Positions 42,906 to 52,840 of a DNA stretch of 64,000 nucleotides are shown piece by piece (position 1 is the first letter of the stretch; each line of letters starts with the position of its first letter). This DNA is from DATKMK01 sp035541895. GTDB taxonomy: Bacteria > Desulfobacterota > Binatia > HRBIN30 > JACQVA1. Location: NCBI GenBank assembly GCA_035541895.1, contig DATKMK010000094.1, forward strand, positions 1-64,000. The letters are read 5' to 3'. Both the position numbers and the translations under genes were made by a program. Below the pieces are notes generated by a model. It was not told the origin of the DNA. It did not search any database and worked only from the letters and a program-made list of their open reading frames with translations.

Positions 42906-44213
42906 ATGGAACGTCTCGCGAAGCTGCTGCGCGCCGTATGTCGTGTGGTCGTAAGTGTGTTTGTCGTCGGGATGCTTCCCGGTCTCCTCGCGGCGCAAAC
43001 GTGCCCGTGCAACTCGCCCTGCCAAACGGCTGCGGGTCCCGGAATCTGCCGGCGTTCCTCCACGACGAACGATGCCTGCACCTGCCAGCCGATACCCACC
43101 GCAACGCCGAAATCGACCGCGACAGCAACCAAGCCGGCGTGTCCATGCTTCGCCGACTGCCAGTTGGCGACCGGGCCGGGGAGATGCTTGCCGGTGCCGA
43201 GTATCTTCGGAGGCCCGTGCGTGTGTCAGCCGGTGCCCGCCACGGCAACTCCGCGTCCAACGGAAACACCACGTCCGACGGCGACCAAACCGGCTTGTCC
43301 GTGTTTCGCCAACTGCCAGCTACCAACGGGGCCCGGGCGATGTCTGCCGGTACTAGGAATCGCTGGAGGGTTCTGCGAGTGCCGCCCGCTACCGCCGACG
43401 GCGACTCCAGCACCGTTGCCGTGTATGTGCGGTGCGGCGTGTGTTCTGGACACCGCCGGTAACGCCGGCGTCTGCCAGCCGAATCCAAACTCAGCTGCCG
43501 GCGACTGCACGTGCCAGCCGCCGCCAGCACCGCCGCAATGCGTCTGCGGCGAGAATTGCGTGACGAGTCCGGGCAGCGTCGGAGTCTGCCAGCCGGATAC
43601 GACCTCGACTTCAGGTGCGTGTACGTGCCAACCACCACCGCCACCGCCATGCGTGTGCGGCAAAGCGTGCTTCTTCGAGTCGACCGGAATCACCGGCGTG
43701 TGCCAACCGAATCCCAACTCACCGGTTGGTGATTGCACGTGTCTGCCGCCGCCCCCGCCGCCCGAATGCGTCTGCGGCGTCAACTGCGTGTCGAGCGACG
43801 GCACCGTCGGGGTGTGTCAGCCAGACGCGGCGTCGACAACCGGCGCCTGCAAATGTCAGCCGCCGCCACCGCCGCCGTGTGTTTGCGGGAACGCGTGCCT
43901 GCTTGACGCCGCCGGCACCACGGGCGTGTGCCAACCGAATCCCAACTCACCGACCGGTGATTGCACGTGTCTACCGCCGCCCCCGCCTCCGCAATGCGTG
44001 TGCGGCGCAGCCTGCGCGCTGGCCGGCGGCCTCGCTGGTGTCTGTCAATCAGATCCCACCGTGTCCGGCGGCTGTGTGTGTGGTCCGCTCCCGTGCGGGC
44101 CAGGACAATGCGGTGGGACCTGCCCGCCCAACCTCGTGTGCCGGCCGTCTCTACTCGGACCGGCCAACGATTGCGCGTGTCGGCGTCCTCTGACGGGCGC
44201 GCTTGGAAACTGA
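42906..44213 (+). CDS. Secreted cysteine-rich tandem-repeat protein
   Basis: A 435-residue protein with a strong GGAGGAG site, a signal peptide (VVVSVFVVGMLPGLLAAQ) and ten consecutive cysteine modules of about 37-46 residues. Each module follows C-x-C-x3-C, a central Cys and a final C-x-C, joined by Thr/Pro or poly-Pro linkers (PPPPPP). Modules 4, 6 and 8 share VCQPNPNS and GDCTC; 5 and 7 share GVCQPD and GAC, so the array grew by duplicating a two-module unit. No known family is evident. Disulfide-rich, extracellular and possibly adhesive or structural. It lies 89 bp before the giant protein gene, same strand, so the two may be produced together. Confidence 0.85.
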   Translation: MERLAKLLRAVCRVVVSVFVVGMLPGLLAAQTCPCNSPCQTAAGPGICRRSSTTNDACTCQPIPTATPKSTATATKPACPCFADCQLATGPGRCLPVPSIFGGPCVCQPVPATATPRPTETPRPTATKPACPCFANCQLPTGPGRCLPVLGIAGGFCECRPLPPTATPAPLPCMCGAACVLDTAGNAGVCQPNPNSAAGDCTCQPPPAPPQCVCGENCVTSPGSVGVCQPDTTSTSGACTCQPPPPPPCVCGKACFFESTGITGVCQPNPNSPVGDCTCLPPPPPPECVCGVNCVSSDGTVGVCQPDAASTTGACKCQPPPPPPCVCGNACLLDAAGTTGVCQPNPNSPTGDCTCLPPPPPPQCVCGAACALAGGLAGVCQSDPTVSGGCVCGPLPCGPGQCGGTCPPNLVCRPSLLGPANDCACRRPLTGALGN

Positions 44214-44231
44214 TGCGCATCAGGTGAGACC

Positions 44232-44261
44232 GACGCCGCGCTCGCTTGCGGGCGCGGCGTC
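44232..44261 (+). terminator. GC-rich hairpin after the cysteine-rich gene
   Basis: GACGCCGCGC and GCGCGGCGTC form a perfect 10 bp stem with a 10-nt loop, 18 bp after the stop codon. Only a weak T content (ATTGT) follows, so it may slow rather than fully stop transcription into the giant gene. Confidence 0.5.
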
Positions 44262-44302
44262 ATTGTAGCCGTCGGCTCAAATGCCTTAGTCGCACCGCCG
44301 CG

Positions 44303-47300
44303 ATGAGGAACTGGGCTCGACGTACCTGGTTTGGTCGGATCTGTCGGCTGCTCATTGGGCTGCTTCTCTTTCAACACATCCAACCTACGCTGGTCGCACT
44401 TCGGCTCCGTCTCACATTTGGCGCGCACGCAGCCAATGCCCAAGGCATTGCCGCGTTGGCGCCCCTGATTGCGGTCGGCAAGCGGGTCGATCCGTTGACG
44501 TTCGCGCAAGTCCAGGACGGACAGGTCACGATCACCTATACGGTGTTCAATCTGCAAACGACGCCGGCGCAGAACATCTTGCTCGACACCCAACTCGCCA
44601 GCGGCATGACCTTCGTCGCCGGGTCGCCGCAGCCGGATCAAGGCGGTCAACTCTTGCAATGGAGCCTCGGCGATCTCGCGGCGCTCGGTTCGGTCACCGT
44701 TCAGGTCACCATCCAACTGCCGGCGAACTTTCAACCGCCACTCAATACGCTCGTGGCGCTCGACGGCGGCGCACACGTGTTCGCAAGCATCGACGGTGTC
44801 GCGGGTCGAGCGCAAGCCGGCGTCGCGTCGCTCCGCACCGACACGGTACCGGCCGATTCCTTGGTATCGACCCCCGACGCCGACCTCAGCGATCCGTTCA
44901 TCCAAGCCCAGGCGGCTCAGTTGGGCAACGATCAAACCCGCATCGTCAACTTCATGATCAACGAGATCGGCTACGAATCGTACACTGGTTCGCTACGCGG
45001 CGCGCGCGGCACTTTGTGGAGCAAATCCGGCAACAGCCTCGATCGCGCGACTTTGTTGATCGCGTTGCTGCGCGTCTCCGGCATTCCATGTCGCTACGCG
45101 CGCGGCACGCTCGACGACCCGACCGCGAAGCAACTCATCGGATCGATGTTTCCGCCGCAGTACCAGGTCGTCGGCTTCGTACCGCCGGGCACCGCCATCG
45201 CCGATCCGGCGAACGATCCGAAGCTCCTCGGCGAAACGCGCGACCACTTTTGGGTGCAAGTAACCGGCTTTGGATTTTCGTTCGGCGACGTCGACACCGC
45301 CATCAAGGGCCACCCATCACTCACCACAGCGACACAAACCTTCAACGAGATTCCTGACGAGTTGCGCCACAAAGTGACGGTGCAAGTAAACGCGGAGATC
45401 ACGACGCCGCTGACCGGTCTATTCGGCCTCAACTCGCAAGCAACGGCAACGGTCCTGGAGCAGACCTTCAACGTCGCAGCGCTCGTCGGTAAACCGCTCT
45501 CGGTCGGTCACTTCGTCGATCAGCAGTCGTTCGGAGCGCTGACCTTCGGTTCGGTGACCAATACCTATTCGCCGTACTTGCGGATCGGCGACGCGGCCGC
45601 CGGCTTCGATCACGATGTCATCATTCGCGGAAACGACTACCAAGAGACGTTGACCAACTTTCCCTTCGGGAGCCAGATTCTCACCGGCATCTTCCTCAAT
45701 GCGACACTGACAGGACCCGACGGACCGCCCGAGTCGTTCACCTACCCGATCGTCGATCGCATCGGACCCAACGTGCGTCAGAACGGCGGCAACTCGAATT
45801 TGGCAGTGAGCGCCACGGATCCGCCAGCGGTGACGGACCTCCAGGCCGCAACGCTTGAAGTGCTCCCCGCGTTGCAAGGTCCGTCAGCGGGCCCGACCGT
45901 AGCTCAGGACCTCACGAGTCAGGCCGAGCTGCTCGGGTCGATTCCGCAGGACCAGGCTCACGCCGGAGAAATCGGCGGCGTCCTGCGCAATGCATTCGTC
46001 ACGATGACGCGCGCGCTCGGCTTCAGTTTTCTCGGCGCTTCGGATATCGAGACCGCGGCGCTCGCCAACACGTCGCTGGTGCGGGTCTACGATGATCGCC
46101 CTCGACTGGTGTTGGCCGCCAGCAACGCTCCGCTCCAAGCCGTTCAGCAATCGCCCAACTTGGTGATGAGGCTGCAGCGCCTGCGTGACCGGCCACGCGC
46201 GCTAGCGTTCCCTGGGCAGCGGACCGACGCCGCGCAGGTGTTTGCCGGCGTCCGTGGCGTCGCCGAAAGCGCCATCGAACGCGAGAAGACCGGCGCGCTC
46301 AGCGGCGAATTGAGCGATCGCTCGATCGGCGAAGTCGTCAACGCGACCAGCGTGTTCGAGGCCGCCGCCGCGAACGGGATTCCGCTGGTTCCGGTCACCG
46401 CCGCGAATCTCTCGGTACTCGATGGGCTGTCGATCTCGGCCGACGCGAAGGCCGAGATCACGGCGAGCGTCAATGCCGGGAAGAACGCGTTGGTGGTGAG
46501 CCGCAGCACAATGCTCAAAGATACCGACACCAGCGGCTGGTACACGGTCGCTCCCAGCAGCGGTGAGGTGACCGGCTTCACCGACCCGCGCGAAACTACC
46601 ACTCAGAGCGGACAAGCCGCGGACAACGAGTATCTCATTGTCGTCGCGTTCATCGGTGCGCTGGCCCTCACCGTCTTGCTCCCGATTGGCCGACAGGTGG
46701 CAACCTTCATCGCCACGTGTCAGGCCTGCAACACGCTGACGCAGACCGCGGCAATCGACTACGAGCGACGTCGGATCGGCCAAGCACAGGCTCCTCCAAA
46801 GCCTCCGGTGCCGACGGAATGCAGTGGGTTGCCGGCGTTCTGCTACAACAAAGCCTTCACCGATCTCGGGAGCGGCGGCGCGACGGCATCTTCGCTCGGC
46901 ACTTCGCTGCGGGGATTCGCAACGGTCGACACCGCCGACGCCGAGACCTCGCTGCTAACTGACGACCACTTTCTCAACGCGCTCGGCAGTCTGTTGCAAA
47001 CTCCGCTGAGCACCGACGCAATGTTTGCCCGCCTCGCGCAACCGGTCGACAACGCCAACGGTCTGGCACCGACGATTCAGACGGCCGCGACCCTCCAAGC
47101 GGGCGCGGTACAGGGCGAGATTATCTCCCCCGCCCTCCAAGTCGTCGGTCAGATCCACATCACGTGGTCGGCGTCGGCGACAAACGCCTTCATGGCCACC
47201 CAACTGACCGCACCGAGTGCAACAGTGCGTGACGTGAACAACGCGGTCGTCGGCTCCGGCGACGCGACGTTCCAAGGCGACTCACCGACGACATTGCTCG

Positions 47301-50300
47301 TCTCCGGAAGCAACCTTGCGTTCGACGTGAATGGTAACGGGAGCGTCACCTCCCACGTGGGCGCCCGGATCACCGGCTTCGGCACCACCGCCGCGGCCGA
47401 GTGGCGGAACTACACCGCGACGGTCTCGAGTTCTCCAACGATCACGATTGCAACCGATGCCTTGAAGGTCGGCGGCACCGCGCTCGCGGCCGGAACGTAC
47501 ACGATCTCAGCGAATGCCGTGACGCTCAGGGGCAGCGGGCCGAGCACCGCACCGAATTTCAGCCAGGCGATCACCATCGATGTGACCGACGGCAGCGTGT
47601 ACAACCTGACTGCGGACGACCCAACGTATGCCGGCGGCGCACTAACCGTCGGCGGACACATGCTCGCGACGCCCAACGGGGTCGCGCTGCTGGGATTCAC
47701 CGGACGCGTGACGCACACGTACCTCACGCGCAACACGGGCGAGCCGGTCGACGTTGACGGGACGGCGCAGCAGGTGTTGCGGGTGGCGATGAATCCGCCG
47801 AACGGCACGATCGACCAGAATACGCCGGGCACGTTCACGGTAACGGTCGACTCCACACTCGCCGACACCTACGACGTCGGCATTGACGCCCCACCGGGCT
47901 GGTTGGTGAGCGGTGGCGCCAACGGCACGTTCACGATCACACCGAAGGGCGGCACGTACTTCGGCTACTACGTGCTGCCTTTCGCCGTGAACGCACGCAG
48001 CAATTCCGCGCTGTTCGCCGCCGGCGTCTTCGGACTCAGCACACCCGGAACGAATCCAGGCGTCAGCGTTCGATTGATCCCCGACTCGGACGTCACCGTC
48101 CCGTTCGCCGACGTCGAAGTTCCATCGGCATTCACGGCTCAGATCCGCAACCTCGGTCCCAACCTCGATACGTTCAATCTAGACTTGTCGTCACCGCCCG
48201 TGGGATTCACAATCACCAGCAGCGCGACTCAGGTCACCGTTCCGCCCGGTGCGACGGCCGAGGTCGGCGTGTATCTCGTCCCCGTCGGTCAGGTGCCGGC
48301 TCCGGGCACCGTCGCGTCGCTCGGTGTCACCGCAACCAGCCGGAGCAACGCCAGCATCACTGGCAGCGCGAACGCGCAGTTCGTCACGCCGCAGATCCAC
48401 GGCGTCACGATCGAAGCCAATCCGCCGGCAGTGACAACCATCCCAGGCGTAGCAGTGTCGACCGCCGTCACCGTCACCTCGGTCGGCAACGTCGCCGAGA
48501 GCGTGACACTCGCCGCGGCTTCGCCGAGCGGCCTGCAGAGCGCCATTGATGGCACGCCAATTCCGCTGGCGACCGGCCAGAGCGCGACTCGCACGTTGAC
48601 GCTCACGCCGGCGATGAATACCGCGCTCAACACCAGCGAAACGGCAACGATCAGCGCAAGCATGGCGTCGGGCTCGACCATCGCGACGACGGTGGACCTG
48701 AGCGTGGTCGCGCCGGGCGCGCAGGCGGCGGGCGGCGCCGCCGCGGCCGCCGATCAACTCGGCCGCATGGCGCTCGGCGACAATCTGCGGGAGCTGGGCA
48801 CGTCGATCACGAATCTGTCGCAAGATCACGGCAGCGCCGCGAAGAAGAGTCAGGTGCTCGCGAACGTCGATCGACTGATCGGCATGCTCGACGATCCGTT
48901 GCTGCAGTCGTTCATTTCTCGCCTGCAGGGCGCGCGCGCCGCGATTGCCAGCGCATCGCCGGACACGTTGCTCGCCGCGCTCAACGGCCTCGCCGACGTT
49001 CTCACCGACCTGCAGGCGTTGCTGCGGGCGTTGGTCGCGCACGATTTCGACCTGCTGCTGACACCGTCGACGGCGACCGCGCTGCCGCACACGCCGACGC
49101 AGTTCACGCTCTTCCTGCGCAACATCGGCACCGACCCGACGACCTATTCCATCGCGTTGAACGGTGTACCCGCCGGAGTGACTACCGCATTGAGTCGCAG
49201 CGCGGTGACGCTGACGCGCGGTGAGTCGGCCGACGGCGCGAAGGCGGTCACGGTGACGCTCACGCAGCCCGCGGATCAGTTGCTGGCGTTCGGATTCGAA
49301 GTTCAGGTGGCGGTGCAAGGTACGCCCGCAATCAACCGGAGCGCACGCGGCGGCTTCACCGCGCGACACGAGACGGTGGAAGTCGCCGGGGTGGACGCGA
49401 CGCCGCCGTTCGCCGATCCGGGCCATGCCGTCTCTGTCTCCGCGCGAGTGCTCACTGCAGTGAATCACGAGCGCATGGGCCTCGCGTCGTTCGTGCTGAA
49501 GAACGCCGCCGACGCGACGGTCTTCACGTCGACGGCGAAGCCCGTCCCGCTCACGTTGGCGTCGACGCTCGCGAATGTGGATCTCGGCGCGCTCGACACC
49601 ACCGGCTTGCCGCTCGGCAGCTACCGCATCGTCGCCGGCGTCGCCGAGCACGACGGCACGCCGATTCCCGGCGCCACCGGCAGCGGCAGTCTGCTGATCG
49701 GCCAGCCGGTGACGGCGACGATGTCGCTCGATCCGACGACGTTGCCGTCCGGAGACGGCACCGTGACCACACGTCTCGACATCAAGAGCCAGACCAATTT
49801 CGGCAATGCCGACGCCGAGTTGATCGGGCTTGTCGACACGCTGGGTAAGGCCTACGGCATCGCCCTCGACGGCACGACCGCATACGTCTGTGGTTCGGAC
49901 AACGTGTCGGTCGTCGACCTTGGTGACCCGTCCGCCCCGAAGATCACCACCACCTTCGACACGGCAACAACGCAGACCCAGGTGTCCCGTTGCTCCGTGT
50001 TCGGCAACCGATTGCTGACGCTGCGCCAAAGCTATCCTGATGTCACCTTGCACGCCGCGCTCTATGATCTCAGCAATCCGATGCAACCCACATCGGTCAC
50101 CAGCGCCACCATCGCCGGCTACTACTTTCTCGATAACGCGTTCATCCGCGGCAACCACACGTTCTTGTCCACCAATGGGTTCTCGTTGTTCCTGTTCAGC
50201 AACATCATTTCGAATCAGTTTGGACAGTTCCTGTCCGTCGATGTGAGCGGCGCCACGCCGCCAAGCGTCGGCGATGTCCTGTTCAAGAACCAAGTGAACG

Positions 50301-52825
50301 GCAATCTGGGTGACTTCTCCACGTTTGCGGGCGCCGCGGTAAACGATCAGATCGCGCTGGTGCCAAGCACTACCGCTCACGCCGATCAGCCGCAGACCGG
50401 GGTCGGCCGCGTGTTGGTGGTGAACATCGCCGATCCCAACCATCTTGTGCAATTGGGCGAGCTGCAAATACCCGGGACGGTGCTGCTCACTGGCCTCGCC
50501 GTCGATGGCAACCACGCGCTCGTCGTCGGCAGCACCGGTGGTTGGACGAATCCGCAGCCCAACAACCTCGAACCCGGACCGATCACGGGAACCATGACGC
50601 TGGCGGTGCTCGACGTCAGCGATGTGCAGCATCCGGTGCTCGTCACCACGCTCAGCAATCCAACCATCCGCAACGGCTTCGGCCCGGTCGCTCTCGGCAA
50701 CGCGCGGTTCGCCGTTGCGGTCTCCGCGGTCGGCGGGCCGCCGGACGCCGGCGATCCGCGCATTCTGCTGGTCGATCTGAGCGATCCACAGCATCCGCTG
50801 TTGGCGACGAAGTCGACGCCGGCGCAGGTTCACGGATTCGTGCCCAGCGGCAACCTGCTCTACACCAGCGTCGACAGCGCCGGACTCGCGGTCTACCGCA
50901 TCAACGACTTCGGGCCGACCAGCGCGACCGCGCACGTGATGATCCCGAAAGGCACCGGCGTCAGCGTCGTGCCGGGCTCGTTCAGCGATGGATCGGCGCA
51001 ACTGATGTCGGGCACATCGAACGACACGGTCGTGTGGACGACGACGCTACCGCCGCAACCGGGCGAATCGACGTTGACCTGGCAGACGCACGTCGTCGGC
51101 CTGCAGCCGAACGAAGTGCGCGACGTGACGCTCGGCGCGACGATCGACTTCACCCAGAGTGGGGCGCAGGGTCAACTGACGTTGCCGGGCCTCTCGGTGG
51201 CCGCCGACCCGGTGCTGGCGGTGTCGCCGGCGATGCAAACCGCGCAACCCGGCGCCGTCGCGATGTACTCGTTGACGGTCAACAATTCCGGTGCGACGCC
51301 GTTGACGTTCAACTTGTCGATCCAAGGCGTGCCGGCGACATGGTCGAACCTGCCGCCGTCCGTCGACGTTCCCGCGCGCGGCAGCGCGCACCTCGACGTC
51401 GCGCTGCGTGGTGAGGCGTTCGCCATCGCCGGCGACTACGACTTCACGATTACGGCGCAAGCCGGCGGGGCGTACGGCTCGGCGCCCGGCATGCTCACGC
51501 TCGCAGGCGAGCCGGTGACCCCCGATGCGCACGCGGTGGTCGTCAGCCTCAGTCCGGACGCCGCGACCGCCGGGCAAGGGACGACCACCGAATACACGCT
51601 GCGCGTCACCAACACCGGCAGCACCACCGAGTCGTTCACCCTCTCGGCCACGTTGCCGAACGGCATCGGCGGGACCTTGGCGCAGCAGATCATCGAGGTG
51701 CCGCCCGGCTTGAGTAACTTCCGCGACGTTCCGTTTGCGGTGACGCCGCAAGGCGGCACCGCACCGGGCGACTATCCGTTTATGATCTCGGTCGTCTCCA
51801 CTACGACACCGTCGGCCAACACGACGGCGAGCGGTGTGGTGCACGTCGCCGGCAACGGCGTCCACGTTGCGATCAATCCGTCGAGCGGCTCGCCGGGCAC
51901 CGCATTCCACTTGATGGTGATCAACACCGGCAATGCCACCGACAGCTTCGATCTCACTTTGGCCGGACCGGCAGGCATCGTCGGTTCGCTTGCGATGGCG
52001 ACTCTGACGTTGGCGGCGCACGCTTCGCAGTCGATTGCCATCACGCTCGGCAACCTCGACTTCGCGGTGCCGGGTGGCGTCGAGTTGATCGGCAGTGCGA
52101 CCTCGCGGGGCAACACCGCCGTGCGAGCGAGTGCGGCGGCCACCGTCACGCTGCCGGCCCGCCGTGCGATGACCGCGGCGTTCGATCCCTCGACGCTCGA
52201 CCGCAGCGGTCCGGGGGGTGCGACTTTCGTCCTGATGGTGAAGAACACCGGCAACATCGAGGACGGCTATGCTGCCGCGATCACCAGCACGACGGACGGG
52301 CTGAGTGCGAGTCTGCACAACACCGACGGTCAGCTCGCGCAGTCGGTGCCGTTGTTCCGACTGCCGGGACTCGCCAGCGGCGCGCTGATCGTCGACGCGA
52401 GCCTGGCTCAACTCGGAGAGGGCAGCGTAACGGTGACCGTCACCTCGCTCAGCGATCAATCGATCACGGCCGCCGCCACGGCCGTGCTGCGCGCGCTCGA
52501 CCAAACGGTCACACCCACGCCGTCGGTCACGCCGACCCCAAGCCGCACCAACCTGACGAGCCCGACCGCGACCCCGTGCCCAACTCCGACGCCGACGCCT
52601 TCGGCTACCATCGGGCTGCCGGCGTGCGTCGGCGACTGCGACGGCAATCACCGTGTGACGGTCGACGAGCTGGTCACCGGCGTCAACATTGCGTTGGCGC
52701 TCCAACCGGTCGACGTCTGTCGCGCGTTCGACGCCGACCGCAACCAGCGCGTCACCGTCGACGAACTAGTCACCGGCGTGAACAACGCGTTGATCGGCTG
52801 TCCCGCAGTCGCCGCGTTGCAGTGA
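44303..52825 (+). CDS. Giant secreted protein: degenerate transglutaminase fold, beta-sandwich repeats, propeller, dockerin-like end
   Basis: An approximately 2840-residue protein starting at ATG 44303 with an export segment (LLIGLLLFQHIQPTLVAL). Order: a DUF11-like domain (about 50-150); a transglutaminase-like domain (about 220-330) with GNSLDRATLLIALLR and DHFWVQ, where the catalytic Cys position is Ser; one strong hydrophobic segment near 776-795 (LIVVAFIGALALTVLLPIG); many NEW3/DUF11-like beta-sandwich repeats; an LVIVD-type propeller (about 1835-2210, e.g. VSVVDLGDPSAP); further beta-sandwich repeats; a Thr/Pro linker (about 2736-2769); and two calcium-loop motifs, CDGNHRVTVDELVTGVN and DADRNQRVTVDELVTGVN, forming a dockerin-like C-terminus. 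It is likely a surface or extracellular scaffold. Function unknown. Confidence 0.9.
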   Translation: MRNWARRTWFGRICRLLIGLLLFQHIQPTLVALRLRLTFGAHAANAQGIAALAPLIAVGKRVDPLTFAQVQDGQVTITYTVFNLQTTPAQNILLDTQLASGMTFVAGSPQPDQGGQLLQWSLGDLAALGSVTVQVTIQLPANFQPPLNTLVALDGGAHVFASIDGVAGRAQAGVASLRTDTVPADSLVSTPDADLSDPFIQAQAAQLGNDQTRIVNFMINEIGYESYTGSLRGARGTLWSKSGNSLDRATLLIALLRVSGIPCRYARGTLDDPTAKQLIGSMFPPQYQVVGFVPPGTAIADPANDPKLLGETRDHFWVQVTGFGFSFGDVDTAIKGHPSLTTATQTFNEIPDELRHKVTVQVNAEITTPLTGLFGLNSQATATVLEQTFNVAALVGKPLSVGHFVDQQSFGALTFGSVTNTYSPYLRIGDAAAGFDHDVIIRGNDYQETLTNFPFGSQILTGIFLNATLTGPDGPPESFTYPIVDRIGPNVRQNGGNSNLAVSATDPPAVTDLQAATLEVLPALQGPSAGPTVAQDLTSQAELLGSIPQDQAHAGEIGGVLRNAFVTMTRALGFSFLGASDIETAALANTSLVRVYDDRPRLVLAASNAPLQAVQQSPNLVMRLQRLRDRPRALAFPGQRTDAAQVFAGVRGVAESAIEREKTGALSGELSDRSIGEVVNATSVFEAAAANGIPLVPVTAANLSVLDGLSISADAKAEITASVNAGKNALVVSRSTMLKDTDTSGWYTVAPSSGEVTGFTDPRETTTQSGQAADNEYLIVVAFIGALALTVLLPIGRQVATFIATCQACNTLTQTAAIDYERRRIGQAQAPPKPPVPTECSGLPAFCYNKAFTDLGSGGATASSLGTSLRGFATVDTADAETSLLTDDHFLNALGSLLQTPLSTDAMFARLAQPVDNANGLAPTIQTAATLQAGAVQGEIISPALQVVGQIHITWSASATNAFMATQLTAPSATVRDVNNAVVGSGDATFQGDSPTTLLVSGSNLAFDVNGNGSVTSHVGARITGFGTTAAAEWRNYTATVSSSPTITIATDALKVGGTALAAGTYTISANAVTLRGSGPSTAPNFSQAITIDVTDGSVYNLTADDPTYAGGALTVGGHMLATPNGVALLGFTGRVTHTYLTRNTGEPVDVDGTAQQVLRVAMNPPNGTIDQNTPGTFTVTVDSTLADTYDVGIDAPPGWLVSGGANGTFTITPKGGTYFGYYVLPFAVNARSNSALFAAGVFGLSTPGTNPGVSVRLIPDSDVTVPFADVEVPSAFTAQIRNLGPNLDTFNLDLSSPPVGFTITSSATQVTVPPGATAEVGVYLVPVGQVPAPGTVASLGVTATSRSNASITGSANAQFVTPQIHGVTIEANPPAVTTIPGVAVSTAVTVTSVGNVAESVTLAAASPSGLQSAIDGTPIPLATGQSATRTLTLTPAMNTALNTSETATISASMASGSTIATTVDLSVVAPGAQAAGGAAAAADQLGRMALGDNLRELGTSITNLSQDHGSAAKKSQVLANVDRLIGMLDDPLLQSFISRLQGARAAIASASPDTLLAALNGLADVLTDLQALLRALVAHDFDLLLTPSTATALPHTPTQFTLFLRNIGTDPTTYSIALNGVPAGVTTALSRSAVTLTRGESADGAKAVTVTLTQPADQLLAFGFEVQVAVQGTPAINRSARGGFTARHETVEVAGVDATPPFADPGHAVSVSARVLTAVNHERMGLASFVLKNAADATVFTSTAKPVPLTLASTLANVDLGALDTTGLPLGSYRIVAGVAEHDGTPIPGATGSGSLLIGQPVTATMSLDPTTLPSGDGTVTTRLDIKSQTNFGNADAELIGLVDTLGKAYGIALDGTTAYVCGSDNVSVVDLGDPSAPKITTTFDTATTQTQVSRCSVFGNRLLTLRQSYPDVTLHAALYDLSNPMQPTSVTSATIAGYYFLDNAFIRGNHTFLSTNGFSLFLFSNIISNQFGQFLSVDVSGATPPSVGDVLFKNQVNGNLGDFSTFAGAAVNDQIALVPSTTAHADQPQTGVGRVLVVNIADPNHLVQLGELQIPGTVLLTGLAVDGNHALVVGSTGGWTNPQPNNLEPGPITGTMTLAVLDVSDVQHPVLVTTLSNPTIRNGFGPVALGNARFAVAVSAVGGPPDAGDPRILLVDLSDPQHPLLATKSTPAQVHGFVPSGNLLYTSVDSAGLAVYRINDFGPTSATAHVMIPKGTGVSVVPGSFSDGSAQLMSGTSNDTVVWTTTLPPQPGESTLTWQTHVVGLQPNEVRDVTLGATIDFTQSGAQGQLTLPGLSVAADPVLAVSPAMQTAQPGAVAMYSLTVNNSGATPLTFNLSIQGVPATWSNLPPSVDVPARGSAHLDVALRGEAFAIAGDYDFTITAQAGGAYGSAPGMLTLAGEPVTPDAHAVVVSLSPDAATAGQGTTTEYTLRVTNTGSTTESFTLSATLPNGIGGTLAQQIIEVPPGLSNFRDVPFAVTPQGGTAPGDYPFMISVVSTTTPSANTTASGVVHVAGNGVHVAINPSSGSPGTAFHLMVINTGNATDSFDLTLAGPAGIVGSLAMATLTLAAHASQSIAITLGNLDFAVPGGVELIGSATSRGNTAVRASAAATVTLPARRAMTAAFDPSTLDRSGPGGATFVLMVKNTGNIEDGYAAAITSTTDGLSASLHNTDGQLAQSVPLFRLPGLASGALIVDASLAQLGEGSVTVTVTSLSDQSITAAATAVLRALDQTVTPTPSVTPTPSRTNLTSPTATPCPTPTPTPSATIGLPACVGDCDGNHRVTVDELVTGVNIALALQPVDVCRAFDADRNQRVTVDELVTGVNNALIGCPAVAALQ

Positions 52826-52840
52826 ACGTCCTTCCGGCCG

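Noticed and set aside
43019..44100. Regular spacing of repeats in the cysteine-rich gene as a CRISPR array
   Set aside because: The repeats are in-frame codon repeats of a protein with conserved cysteines, not identical direct repeats with unique spacers.
48191..51001. 936-codon minus-strand open frame inside the giant gene
   Set aside because: It is Arg/Ala/Gly-rich without domains; the plus frame continues through it with beta-sandwich and propeller repeats.
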